Below are positions 49,647 through 58,350 of a DNA stretch of 64,000 nucleotides, one piece after another. Source of the stretch: Streptomyces cinnabarinus (GTDB lineage: Bacteria; Actinomycetota; Actinomycetes; Streptomycetales; Streptomycetaceae); the NCBI RefSeq assembly GCF_027270315.1, contig NZ_CP114413.1:7440001-7504000 (forward strand), written 5' to 3'. Each line of letters begins with the position of its first letter. Within the stretch, counting starts at the first letter, position 1. Made by a program: the position numbers and the translations under genes. A model generated the notes under the pieces. It saw only the letters and a list, made by a program, of their open reading frames with translations, was not told the DNA's origin and ran no database searches.

Positions 49647-51083
49647 TCAGGTGAGGAACGACTTGAGCTCGTGCACGAGCTTCTTGATGTGGCCGGAGAT
49701 CACCGGCGTGCCGAGGTCCTTGAACTTCTCCCGGAACCACGGGTTGACGCTGCCGCGCCCGGAGCTGGTCACCGAGCCCACCGGGATGAACTTCGCCCCC
49801 GAGCGGTGGACGGCGGCCATGCTCTCGAACAGCTCGGTGTGGTGCCACTCGTAGAAGTCGGAGATCCACACCACGACGGTGTTGCGCGGCTCGGCGATCT
49901 TCGGCTGGGCGAGCGCCATCGCGACGGTGCCGTCCGTGCCGCCGCCGAGCTGGGTCCGCAGCAGCGTCTCGAACGGGTCGTGCGCCCAGGGTGTGAGGTC
50001 CAGCGCCTGGGTGTCGTAGGCGATCAGGTGGACGTCGACCTTCGGCAGCCCGGCGAAGATGGACGCCAGGATGGTGCAGTTGACCATCGAGTCGACCATC
50101 GAACCCGACTGGTCGACGACGACGATCAGCCGCTGGGGCGTGGTCTTGCGGCTGGTGTGCCGGTAATAGAGGCGGTCGACGTAGAGCCGCTCCTCCTCCG
50201 GGCTCCAGTTGGTGAGGTTCTTCCAGATGGTGCGGTCGAGGTCGAGATTGCGGTACACCCGCTTGGGCGGCACGGACCGGTCGAGCTCACCGACCGAGGC
50301 CTTCTCCACCTGGGTGCGCAGCACTTCGGTGACCTCGTCGACGTAACGCCGGATCAGCCGCTTGGCGTTGGCCAGCGCGACACCCGAGAGGTTGTCCTTG
50401 TCGCGCAGCAGCTGCTCGATCAGGGACATGCTCGGCGTCAGCCGGGAGGCCAGCGCCGGGTCGGCCAGCACCTCGCGCAGATGCATCCGCTTGACCAGGG
50501 AGCCCTCGATGGAGCCCAGCTCCGGGCCGATCTCGGGGATGAGCCGGCTGAGGTCGGGCGTGCCGCCGCCCAGGCCGGTACCGGTCGGGCTGACACCCCC
50601 GCCGCCGCTCATGCCGCCCCCGACACCGACCCCGCCGCCCCGGCCGCCGCGCAGGTCGCCCGGCTTGCAGCCGAGCGCCCGCTCCAGCCAGCCCGCGTCG
50701 GACTGCCAGCGCGCCAACTGCTCGGCGGTGACGGTGCCCGAGCCGGTGCTGAAGACGTTCAGCAGCACCTTCGACACCAGTGCCGCGCGCCGCACCTCGG
50801 CGGCCCGGTCGCGCTCCCCGTCCTCGTCGGGTCCCGGCGTCATCAGACCGTCGAACTCGGCGGCCAGCTCCGGGTGCCGCTGCACCACGGACTCCACCGA
50901 CGCCCCAGGGTCGAGGAGCGCGGGAGGCAGGCCGATGTCCTCCACGACGGCCACACTGGCCGACTCCAGGCTCGCCTGCTCCTCGGGGTCGAAGAGCCGG
51001 GCCAGCAGCCGCCAGTACAGCACCTGCCGCCGGTTCTCGTCCGGAACGGGTTCCGGGTTCTCCTGCACGGTTGGCTCGCTCAT
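49647..51083 (-). CDS. vWA-domain protein, partner of the MoxR ATPase
   Basis: This 478-residue soluble protein has a helical N-terminal region with VLYWRLLARLFDPEEQ, then a Gly-rich linker around residues 148-182. A conserved helical block follows (MHLREVLADPALASRLTPSMSLIEQLLRDKDNLSG), then a C-terminal von Willebrand A domain. The MIDAS metal site is complete: DQSGS (324-328), GGGTDGT and ISDFYEWHH. Such proteins bring targets to MoxR AAA+ rings. The ATG overlaps the upstream stop (ATGA). It is a core member of the cassette. Confidence 0.9.
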   Translation of the reverse strand: MSEPTVQENPEPVPDENRRQVLYWRLLARLFDPEEQASLESASVAVVEDIGLPPALLDPGASVESVVQRHPELAAEFDGLMTPGPDEDGERDRAAEVRRAALVSKVLLNVFSTGSGTVTAEQLARWQSDAGWLERALGCKPGDLRGGRGGGVGVGGGMSGGGGVSPTGTGLGGGTPDLSRLIPEIGPELGSIEGSLVKRMHLREVLADPALASRLTPSMSLIEQLLRDKDNLSGVALANAKRLIRRYVDEVTEVLRTQVEKASVGELDRSVPPKRVYRNLDLDRTIWKNLTNWSPEEERLYVDRLYYRHTSRKTTPQRLIVVVDQSGSMVDSMVNCTILASIFAGLPKVDVHLIAYDTQALDLTPWAHDPFETLLRTQLGGGTDGTVAMALAQPKIAEPRNTVVVWISDFYEWHHTELFESMAAVHRSGAKFIPVGSVTSSGRGSVNPWFREKFKDLGTPVISGHIKKLVHELKSFLT

Positions 51084-52477
51084 TTCCGCAGCAGCCTCCC
51101 CGCCCGCTCCCGCAGCACCGTCACCGCGTCGGTGGCGGCCTTCTCGGCCCGCACCCCGGCCTTGTCGGCCGTACCCCCGGCCCAGGCACCCGCGTGCACG
51201 GCCACGGTCTTCTTGCGCACCGTGCGCTCCACCGCGAGCGGCTGGAGGAGGAACTCCCCGGCGTCCCAGCGCAGCAGCCCGAAGCAGGCACCGGAACCGG
51301 CGACGGCGTCCGGGGTCAGCGGACCGGCGGCCGGAACCCGCGCGGTGTCGACGGCGAGCCGCTCCCCGGCGACCTGGAACGCCACCGACCCGTCGTCCTC
51401 CGCCGTGTCCACGGCGTACCCCTCCACCAGGACGGGCACGGCGATGCGGGCCGGATGCCGGTCCAGCGGCGCGGTCGCGCAGGCGACGGCCGCGGGCAGC
51501 GCCACCCGCGCGGTGGTGAAGACGTCGGCGGGCTCGCCCGACCTGGCGCGGCTGTCGTCCCATATCAGGTCGCCCTCGCCGGTGAGGGGCATCGCGTCGA
51601 TCTCCATGACACGGCCCTCGCCGACCGCGGCCAGCAGCGACATGTGCGGCCGCAGCAGCTGCCACAGTCCCGCGCCGACGACGGTGTCGGGCTTCGGCGC
51701 GGACACCCCGGCCCGCACCAGCCGCGCCGGTCCACCGTCGGTGGGCTCGAACACCGCGTGCACCTGGGCCTGTACGGCGGTGGCGTGCTCCTGCACATCG
51801 ACCCCGAGCGGCAGCAGCCGCCCGGTCGCCTGGGTGACGGTGGCGGTGCCGGTCGCTCCGGGCACCGTGAGCAGCATGGCCCGCGACCACAGATCGGCCC
51901 ACCGCCGCACCGGAACCCGCTCCAGGCTCGCCCCCGGACAGGATGCGGCGAGTTCGGCGGCGAACCCGTCGAGCAGCGTGGCCAGTCGGCGCAGGGACAG
52001 CTCGGGCAGCATCGCGGAGACGACGGGCGCGGCCCCGCCGACCAGCTCGTGATCGATGCCCTGCCACCCGGCACGCGCCAGATCGCACAGCCAACTCCGG
52101 GCCGCCGCCAGCAGATTGACCGAAGGATCCGCATCCGCGACCGTACCCGCGGCCTCCTCCGTGCGAGTCCGTCCGACGGCCTCCTCGGCCCGCGCGACGA
52201 GGGCGTCGTGCACCGACCCCAGCAGCGCGGTGCGAGCGGCGGCGAGCGCGACGAAGTCGTCCTCACCCGCCGCACCGGCCGCAGTCCGCTCGGCCGCCTG
52301 CGCGAGCCGTGCGGACAGCGGCGACCCGGCGACGGCGTCGGCGAGCGCGGCCAGGCCGGCGGCGTGGGCGGGCGACGGGCGCAGCAGCCCGGCGACCAGC
52401 GCCTCGTCGAACCCGTCAACCGCGGCGAGGGCTTCGTCCAGACCGTCGACGGGACCGGTCAGCAGCTCCGTACGCAT
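51080..52477 (-). CDS. Uncharacterised protein of the MoxR-vWA cassette (possibly DUF5691-like)
   Basis: This 465-residue protein has no signal peptide and no membrane helix. The N-terminal 170 residues are Ala-rich helices (ALVAGLLRPSPAHAAGLAALADAVAG). The rest is a mixed region (PELSLRRLATLLDGFAAELAAS, RRWADLWSRAMLLTVPG, then a beta-rich stretch with LPLGVDVQEHATAVQAQVHAVFEP and GLWQLLRPHMSLLAAVGEGRVMEIDAMPLTGEGDLIWDD). Its position between SWIM and vWA genes is that of a DUF5691-type gene in similar actinobacterial loci, but I assign that from context only. ATG 52477 shares one base with the SWIM stop, and its own stop overlaps the vWA start. Confidence 0.65.
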   Translation of the reverse strand: MRTELLTGPVDGLDEALAAVDGFDEALVAGLLRPSPAHAAGLAALADAVAGSPLSARLAQAAERTAAGAAGEDDFVALAAARTALLGSVHDALVARAEEAVGRTRTEEAAGTVADADPSVNLLAAARSWLCDLARAGWQGIDHELVGGAAPVVSAMLPELSLRRLATLLDGFAAELAASCPGASLERVPVRRWADLWSRAMLLTVPGATGTATVTQATGRLLPLGVDVQEHATAVQAQVHAVFEPTDGGPARLVRAGVSAPKPDTVVGAGLWQLLRPHMSLLAAVGEGRVMEIDAMPLTGEGDLIWDDSRARSGEPADVFTTARVALPAAVACATAPLDRHPARIAVPVLVEGYAVDTAEDDGSVAFQVAGERLAVDTARVPAAGPLTPDAVAGSGACFGLLRWDAGEFLLQPLAVERTVRKKTVAVHAGAWAGGTADKAGVRAEKAATDAVTVLRERAGRLLRK

Positions 52478-53031
52478 CAGGCGGCCCCGGTGGTCGGGAA
52501 CCACTGCATCTCGGGCAACGGGGCGGTGCTGGGCGCCAGTTCGAGATAGGCCAGCTGCCGCAGGAACCGGCTGAACACCTGCGCCGCCGCCGAACTGCCG
52601 GCCTGCCCGGGGTGGGTGGAGGTCATGGCGTTGAGGACCGTGTTCGCGTCGGCCGAGTCACCGGCGACGTCGACCTTCAGATACCGTGCCACGCGCTCCA
52701 CGCCGTACTGGAGCACGGCCTCACCGACGAGCGCTCGGATGTGATTGCAGAACCACCCGCGCGCCCCGCCGCAGGGCCGGTTGTTGTTGGTGCTGCAAGC
52801 GAACGCGTACGACCCCGCCGCGACCGACGACACATAGACCCGCCCGATGTCCGACCCACTGGACACCACCCCCTGCAACCGTCCGTCCGCCAGCTCCACG
52901 AACGGCACCTTGGCGAGCTTCCGCGGTCGGGCGGGCGGCACCACCCGCGCCGTGCTCGACTTCTCCCAGACCGACAACACACCACTCCCATGCATGCCAA
53001 AGGGGACGTCCTCGCCAGACCGGCGGGACAT
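52477..53031 (-). CDS. SWIM zinc-finger protein, first gene of the MoxR-vWA cassette
   Basis: This 184-residue protein has a SWIM-type zinc motif with C79, C87, C95 and H97 in YAFACSTNNNRPCGGARGWFCNHIRAL, preceded by a beta-hairpin region (GRVYVSSVAAGSYAFAC). SWIM domains bind DNA or proteins. It is probably the entry gene of the leftward cassette. The start at 53031 has an AGTAGG-like site; an internal ATG at 52995 is the alternative. It overlaps the next gene by one base (TGATG). Confidence 0.8.
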   Translation of the reverse strand: MSRRSGEDVPFGMHGSGVLSVWEKSSTARVVPPARPRKLAKVPFVELADGRLQGVVSSGSDIGRVYVSSVAAGSYAFACSTNNNRPCGGARGWFCNHIRALVGEAVLQYGVERVARYLKVDVAGDSADANTVLNAMTSTHPGQAGSSAAAQVFSRFLRQLAYLELAPSTAPLPEMQWFPTTGAA

Positions 53032-53091
53032 CCAGAAACCTACTGGGAGCCACTGACATCGCCGTCCGGAACGACGGCACGGACCGGTAGG

Positions 53092-53844
53092 TCAGGCTTC
53101 CTCCGGCCGCCAGCCCAGGGCGCGCGAGATCCCCCGCGCCGCGATCCGCACGGCCGGGGCCAGCACCGGGACCTGGGCGTCGGCCTCGGGCACCACCACC
53201 GACACGGCCGCGACCACCGCGCCACCGGGACCCCGCACCGCGGCGGCCACCGACAGGGCGTCGTCGGTGACCTGACGACTGCTCACCGCCACCCCCGTGC
53301 GCCGCACCTCGGCCAGCTCCCGGCGCAGCCGCTCGGGACGGGTGATGGTGTACGGCGTGAAGGCGGCCAAGGGACCCGCGCAGTACTCCTCCTGCCGGGC
53401 GGGCTCGTCATGGGCCAGCAACGCCAGGCCCACCCCGGTGGCGTGCAGGGGCCAACGCGCACCGACCCGGATGTGCACGCCCACCGCCGAACGGCCCGAC
53501 AGCCACTCGATGTAGACGACCTCCCCGCCGTCCCGCACCGCCAACTGCACGTTCTCATGGGTCGCTTCGTACAGGTCCTCCAGATACGGCAGCGCCACCT
53601 GCCGCAGCGCCAGCCCGCGCGGTGCCAGCGCCGCCACCTCCCACAGCCTGAGCCCCACGTGATAGACGCCGTCAGGGTCCCGCTCCAGGGCGCCCCACTC
53701 GGTGAGGGCGCCCACCAGCCGGTGCGCGGTGGTCAGACTCAGCCCGGCCCGCCGGCTGATGTCCGTCAGGCTCAGGGCCGGGTGCTCGTGGTCGAAGGCG
53801 GCGAGCACGGACAACAGCCGGTCGGGCGCGGAACGAGGCGTCAT
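53092..53844 (-). CDS. IclR-family transcriptional regulator
   Basis: This 250-residue protein has an N-terminal winged helix (PDRLLSVLAAFDHEHPALSLTDISRRAGLSLTTAHRLVGALTEWGALERDPDGVYHVGLRLWEVAALA) and a C-terminal IclR effector domain (GVHIRVGARWPLHATGVGLALLA, SVAAAVRGPGGAVVAAVSVVVPEA). It lies 40 bases downstream of the secreted-protein gene and on the same strand as the phosphoesterase genes, so it may be co-transcribed with them and control them. ATG 53844 is favoured; a GTG at 53859 touches the GGGAGG site. Confidence 0.9.
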   Translation of the reverse strand: MTPRSAPDRLLSVLAAFDHEHPALSLTDISRRAGLSLTTAHRLVGALTEWGALERDPDGVYHVGLRLWEVAALAPRGLALRQVALPYLEDLYEATHENVQLAVRDGGEVVYIEWLSGRSAVGVHIRVGARWPLHATGVGLALLAHDEPARQEEYCAGPLAAFTPYTITRPERLRRELAEVRRTGVAVSSRQVTDDALSVAAAVRGPGGAVVAAVSVVVPEADAQVPVLAPAVRIAARGISRALGWRPEEA

Positions 53845-53884
53845 GGCCGTCGGTGACACCTCCCAGCGGCCGGTGTTCGGCGGA

Positions 53885-54733
53885 TCAATCGGTGGTCTGC
53901 CGGTACGAGTACACGCTCGTCGACACCGCGCACACCCCGGGCTGGATCACCTGGGCGCGCAGGGTGCCGCTCTTCGCGTCGTAGTCCACGCCCTCCGTCT
54001 CGAAGGTGCCCGTGCACAGGCTGCGCTGCGGCAGGGCGAACAGGGACTTCACCGCACCGGTGATCGGCTGGCCGTCCAGCTTGCGGGGCAGGTCGACCTG
54101 GAGGAGCGGGCGGATCTCCGGGAAGAGCGAGCCGGTCGCGTCGTTGGCGGCGCACACCAGGCGGGTGTCCGTGACGAAGTCACAGCCCTGGATGTCCCGG
54201 ACCGGCTTGTCCAGGGTGATCTGCCAGGCCTCCTTCAGCTCCCCGCCGGCCGGCGGGGTGGACGGGTTGAGCAGCGGGGTGGGGAAGACCTGGAGGCGGT
54301 TCTGGTCGCCCCACTCGCCCGACACCATCCACTGCCTGTCCGGCGAGACGGTCACGAAGGAGTTGTTCAGCTTCTCGCCCGGGTTGAGCCGGTGCACGTA
54401 CTCGTGGCGCTTCCCGGCCGGAGTGGTCACCGCGAACATCTTGGAGGTGGCCGTGTCCGGGCCCTGGTAGGCGTCGAAGACATGGCCCTCGGCGATGTCC
54501 GGGTCGCCGACGTGGTTCCAGCCCTTGATCCGCAGCGACAGGGGTATGTCGATGAGCCCCCGGTACAGCAGCGAACCGTCGGCCCGGCTGGCCAGCCCCT
54601 GGCCGCCGCCCAGGGAGTCGGTGTACGCCGTGCCGATCTCCTCCCAGCGCGGGTCACCGGCCGCCGAGGCCGTACCGACACCGAGCGCGAACGCACCGAA
54701 CAGCGCTGCCAGACAGGTCAGTTGACGCTTCAT
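53885..54733 (-). CDS. Secreted protein of unknown function
   Basis: This 282-residue exported protein has a signal peptide (MKRQLTCLAALFGAFALGVGTASA). The mature part is beta-rich, with short SPDRQWMVSGEWGDQNRLQVFPTP and CDFVTDTRLVCAAND stretches resembling beta-propeller blades. Four or five Cys suggest disulfides. No catalytic motif is recognised. The ATG shares a base with the stop of the PHP phosphoesterase gene (TGATG), so it is made together with that enzyme and may act on the same extracellular substrate. Confidence 0.65.
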   Translation of the reverse strand: MKRQLTCLAALFGAFALGVGTASAAGDPRWEEIGTAYTDSLGGGQGLASRADGSLLYRGLIDIPLSLRIKGWNHVGDPDIAEGHVFDAYQGPDTATSKMFAVTTPAGKRHEYVHRLNPGEKLNNSFVTVSPDRQWMVSGEWGDQNRLQVFPTPLLNPSTPPAGGELKEAWQITLDKPVRDIQGCDFVTDTRLVCAANDATGSLFPEIRPLLQVDLPRKLDGQPITGAVKSLFALPQRSLCTGTFETEGVDYDAKSGTLRAQVIQPGVCAVSTSVYSYRQTTD

Positions 54734-56289
54734 CAGGCACCCTTCACATCGACGAACACGGGGTTGGAATAGAACCACGTATCGGCCCACGGGTCACCGT
54801 TGCCGGGCTCGTGGACGACCGGTCCGTGCGGGTCCACCGCCGCGCCGAGGTACCCGGCGCCGTGCCGGTTGCCGTCGCTGCCGCGCAGCCGGACGTAGAA
54901 GGACTCGTCCCCGGCGACCAGCGGGACGCGCAGGGTGTACGTCCCCTTGCGACCGCTGACATCGCTGGTGTGGACGACCTTGGTGTCGGGCGCCCGCCAG
55001 CCGTCCCGGTCGGCGGCGGGGCCGCGCACCGCGCCCCGGACGACGTCCACATGCGCCAACTCGGGCAGGATTCCCCGCGGGTTGGGGCGGGAGGCGCTGG
55101 TCACCGTGATGCTGAGGGTGAGCCGCTCGCCCTTGCGGACGCGGAGCCTGCCGCCCAGGGTGACGCCCCGGCCGTGGTCGCGGTCCCGCTTCAGCCGGAC
55201 CTCCAGACCGTCCAGCAGATGCCCGTGGTCCAGCCAGATCCGGCCCGCGCGCAGGCCCGCCATCACCGAGCGGTAGCCGATGGGGGCACCGCCCACACCG
55301 TTCAGGTAGTGGGGGAGGGTCACGCCGACGTGGGTGCGGGAGGACTGGCCCGGCCAGAAGTCGCTGCCGGGCTGCGGGGTGTCGGTGTTCACCGGGTCGG
55401 GCAGCCGGCCGGTGTTGTCGAAGTTCTGCCCCGGCGGCCATTCGCCGTTCTTCCAGGTGTCGAAGACGATCCGGTGGGCGTCGGAGTTGGTGGTGATCGA
55501 GAACAGGCGGCCCTCCGCCAGTATCGCGTCCCACAGCCCGCCGACGGTCGCCGTCGCCCAGTCGAAACCGCCGTAGGTGCGGTACGCGTCCGCCGGATAC
55601 CCCGGCCAGGACTGCGCCGACGGCGCGTTCTCGTACTCACCGCGGATGCTGCCGCGCCGGCCGGGGAGCGCGGCACCCTGGGCGCCGGGCGCGCCCTTCA
55701 TGCCGATCATGATCTCGGGGGCCGCGTCCCGCCAGCCCCGCAACTCGTGCGGGGAGCCGATGCCCAGACGCATGGGGTGGTTGGCGAGGACGAGGACGTC
55801 GTCGACGTATCCGGTGCGGCGCTGCTCGGCCAGCCACTGGATCGCCTTGACGGCGTGCGCCTCGTTGCGGGCCGTGTCCGCGGCGCCGACGGCGCCCTCG
55901 GTGTACCCGAGCAGCTTGCCGTCGTAGAGGCTCTCGAACCGGGTGAGCAGATCGACCTCGTGGCGGCCGGGGGCGGCGAAGACCGTGCAGTGCTCGGCGG
56001 CCGGGATGTACCACTCCAGACCCTGGAAGATCAGCTGGCGCGGGTTCTCGGCGCGGGCCCTGAGGATCTCCTGGTGCTCCAGCGGGGCGCCGTACTTCGC
56101 GTGCCCGAAGTTGGAGTGCTCGGTGAACACCATCCAGTCCAGGCCGTACTCCGCGCCCGCGGCGGCCAGTTGGGAGAAGGTGTACTTGGCGTCATGGCTG
56201 TACACGGTGTGGATGTGGTGGTCGCCGACGAGGTAGGCGAGCCGCGGGTCGTCGCCGCCGAGGGAGTGCGCCGAGGCCGTCGTGGGCAC
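54733..56289 (-). CDS. PHP-domain phosphoesterase, Tat signal split off by a frameshift
   Basis: The continuous frame of 518 codons runs from a GTG at 56289 inside a signal-peptide cleavage region (PTTASAHS). The PHP domain shows GDHHIHTVYSHDAKYTFSQL, WMVFTEHSNFGHAKYG, GLEWYIP with EHCTVFA, VLANHPMRLG and SITTNSDAHR. Those His and Asp residues form the metal centre of this phosphoesterase family. The C-terminal 150 residues are a beta-sandwich. A Tat signal peptide is present but lies one base out of frame upstream (56290-56407). As it stands, only a product without its export signal could be made. It lies between the metallophosphoesterase and the secreted-protein gene and probably degrades an extracellular phosphate ester. 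Confidence 0.8.
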   Translation of the reverse strand: MPTTASAHSLGGDDPRLAYLVGDHHIHTVYSHDAKYTFSQLAAAGAEYGLDWMVFTEHSNFGHAKYGAPLEHQEILRARAENPRQLIFQGLEWYIPAAEHCTVFAAPGRHEVDLLTRFESLYDGKLLGYTEGAVGAADTARNEAHAVKAIQWLAEQRRTGYVDDVLVLANHPMRLGIGSPHELRGWRDAAPEIMIGMKGAPGAQGAALPGRRGSIRGEYENAPSAQSWPGYPADAYRTYGGFDWATATVGGLWDAILAEGRLFSITTNSDAHRIVFDTWKNGEWPPGQNFDNTGRLPDPVNTDTPQPGSDFWPGQSSRTHVGVTLPHYLNGVGGAPIGYRSVMAGLRAGRIWLDHGHLLDGLEVRLKRDRDHGRGVTLGGRLRVRKGERLTLSITVTSASRPNPRGILPELAHVDVVRGAVRGPAADRDGWRAPDTKVVHTSDVSGRKGTYTLRVPLVAGDESFYVRLRGSDGNRHGAGYLGAAVDPHGPVVHEPGNGDPWADTWFYSNPVFVDVKGA

Positions 56290-56407
56290 GGCGGCCCCGA
56301 AGGCGAACGCGGCGCCGAACAGCCCCGCGCCGGGACAGGCCCTGCGGGTCGAGCGCCTCGGCGGAGACGAACGGGTCGGCCTGGACGGGCAGCTGCTGAT
56401 CGTTCAC
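56290..56407 (-). other. Out-of-frame Tat signal peptide of the PHP phosphoesterase gene
   Basis: A GTG at 56407 behind an AAAGGGA-type site opens VNDQQLPVQADPFVSAEALD followed by PQGLSRRG. Then a run of four G (minus strand; C at 56323-56326) shifts the frame. Removing one G restores SRRGLFGAAFAFGAAVPTTASAHS, a standard twin-arginine signal continuous with the PHP domain. The present frame continues as an arginine-rich shadow to 56192. It is either a homopolymer sequencing error or a recent inactivating mutation. Confidence 0.8.
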
Positions 56408-56441
56408 GGAAGGTCCCTTTTGTTGCAGAGATGCCGGGAGG

Positions 56442-58280
56442 TCAGTGGTTCATGAACGACGTGACGGGCAGCGCCCGTCCGACGATCCGGACGTCACCGA
56501 GACGGCCGTGGAGGATCTGGTCGATCCGGCCGCCGTACTCGTAGCCGCCGAGCAGCCAGGGGAGGCCGACCGTGGTGAGCCCGACGGCGGGGGCGTGCGG
56601 GTTGCGGGCGACCGGGCAGCCCTGGACGTACATCGTGGTGCGGCTGCCGTCGTTGACGACGGCGACGTGCCACCAGCGCTCACGGGCCGTCTCGTCACCC
56701 CAGTTGGTGGCGATGCCCTGCTGGTTGAGCGGGCGGGCAGCCCACTGCGGGCCGGGTCCGTCGGAGAGCGAGAGGGTGGCGAGCGGCTCGTCGGGGTCGC
56801 CCTCGGTCTTCCCGGCCGCCCCGCCGGTGCCGGTACGACTGACCAGTCCGGCCCACGCGTTGCGCGCCGCGGTCCAGCCGGCGGGCAGCCAGTAGAACGC
56901 CTCGATGGTGTAACCGGACCTGAAGGTCGTGGAGTTGAGGGGAGCGCCGTCGACCGTGCGGAGGCAGGCGCCCGTCAGCGGGGGCTTGCCACCTCGGAAG
57001 TACAGGCTGCCGTGGCCCGGTTGGTCGGGGTGGTGGGCGGTGGACCAGGTCAGCGGGGCGTCGCCGACCCTGACCACCGTCAGGTCGTTGCCGTTCCCGG
57101 ACAGGTCGCGGACCGTGCCCTCGACCGGTGCGCCCTCCTCGTGCCCGTCGAACCGCCAGTACGCGAGCGTCCCGCGCACCAGCATCCGGGACGCGGGCCG
57201 GGACGGGCGCTCGGGCACCGGCGCGAACCCGGCGAACCGCTCGGCGAAGTCGACGTCGACGGAGAAGCGGTCCGCGGCACCGGACAGCTCCATCTCCCGC
57301 CGTTCGAGCTCGTTGAGCCCCTTCGCCGCCCGGCCGAGGATCCACGGCGACAGCGTCTCGACGTCGATCGTGTTCCGGTCCAGGTCGAAGTGGTAGAGAC
57401 GGATCATCGCCGCGCCGCCGAAGTAGCGGTTCTGGTAGTTCGTCAGATGCAGGTGGACGTCGTTCCCGGCGGCGTTCTTGCGGACGGCTCGGGCGGCGGG
57501 CCAGTAGTGGCCGTTGAGGGTGAGGAAGATCTGGTCGTGGTCCTTGACCAGCCTGTCCCACAGTTGCTGCCCGTAGGACGACAACGCGTCGTCCCCGTAC
57601 ACCAGTTCGTGGGTGGTGAGGATGACGGGCTTGGTGGGGTGCTGGGCGAGCACGTCCCTCGCCCAGGCGTAACCCTGCTCCGACAGCCGCCAGTCCAGGG
57701 CGAGGACGAGCCATTCGCGCCCGGCCGCCCTGAAGACGTGGAAGGTGTTGTAGCCGTCGGCGGAGGCCCCGCCGAAGGTCGGGTCGCCCCGGAAGCGGTC
57801 CGGGCCGAAGACGTCCAGGTACGGCGTCGCACCGCGCTGGTCGGTGGTCGAGGAACGGACGTCGTGGTTGCCCGCGAGCACGCTGTAGCCGACCCCGCGC
57901 CGGTCCAGCAGCTCGAACGCCTCGCCGATCGCCTCGCATTCGGCCCTGGCACCGTTCTCGGTCAGATCACCCAGGTGGGACAGGAAGACGACGTTGTCAT
58001 CGCGTCCGTGCTCCAGCAGATAGCGCAACGACGCCTCGACCGGCGCCGCGTTGATGCTCGGCCCGTCGAAGAGGTACTGGGTATCGGGCATCACGGCGAG
58101 CGTGAAGCGACGGCTCTCGGTGTCGGGCCGCCGGCCACGCCCGACCGGGGCCGCCTCGGCGACGGCAGGGATCGTGACGGCGGTGGCCGCGGCGCCGATC
58201 AGCGCGGTGGCCCTGAGGAAGGTGCGGCGGCCGGCGTCAGCGCGGGCGGACTCCTGCCCAGGCTCGTGCGAGGTGCACAC
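56442..58280 (-). CDS. Tat-exported metallophosphoesterase with C-terminal LamG-like domain
   Basis: This 612-residue protein has a twin-arginine signal (AGRRTFLRATALIGAAATAVTIPAVAEA). The calcineurin-like phosphoesterase domain shows AVMPDTQYLF, FLSHLGDLTENG, VLAGNHDVRSS, ILTTHELVYGDDA and LTLNGHYWPA, covering the metal-ligand motifs D-x-Q, GDxx, GNHD, H and GH. Residues 390-612 form a concanavalin-type LamG sandwich (YTIEAFYWLPAGW, WWHVAVVNDGSRTTMYVQG, WLLGGYEYGGRIDQILHGRLGDVRIVGRALP) that may bind sugar. The GTG start follows GGAG. It heads the leftward phosphoesterase group. Confidence 0.9.
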   Translation of the reverse strand: MCTSHEPGQESARADAGRRTFLRATALIGAAATAVTIPAVAEAAPVGRGRRPDTESRRFTLAVMPDTQYLFDGPSINAAPVEASLRYLLEHGRDDNVVFLSHLGDLTENGARAECEAIGEAFELLDRRGVGYSVLAGNHDVRSSTTDQRGATPYLDVFGPDRFRGDPTFGGASADGYNTFHVFRAAGREWLVLALDWRLSEQGYAWARDVLAQHPTKPVILTTHELVYGDDALSSYGQQLWDRLVKDHDQIFLTLNGHYWPAARAVRKNAAGNDVHLHLTNYQNRYFGGAAMIRLYHFDLDRNTIDVETLSPWILGRAAKGLNELERREMELSGAADRFSVDVDFAERFAGFAPVPERPSRPASRMLVRGTLAYWRFDGHEEGAPVEGTVRDLSGNGNDLTVVRVGDAPLTWSTAHHPDQPGHGSLYFRGGKPPLTGACLRTVDGAPLNSTTFRSGYTIEAFYWLPAGWTAARNAWAGLVSRTGTGGAAGKTEGDPDEPLATLSLSDGPGPQWAARPLNQQGIATNWGDETARERWWHVAVVNDGSRTTMYVQGCPVARNPHAPAVGLTTVGLPWLLGGYEYGGRIDQILHGRLGDVRIVGRALPVTSFMNH

Positions 58281-58350
58281 AGTGTCTCCGGTGAGAGGGA
58301 AGTCGGGTTCGGGGATCAGCGGGCGGCGTCGACGGGGACTGGGGCGGCGA

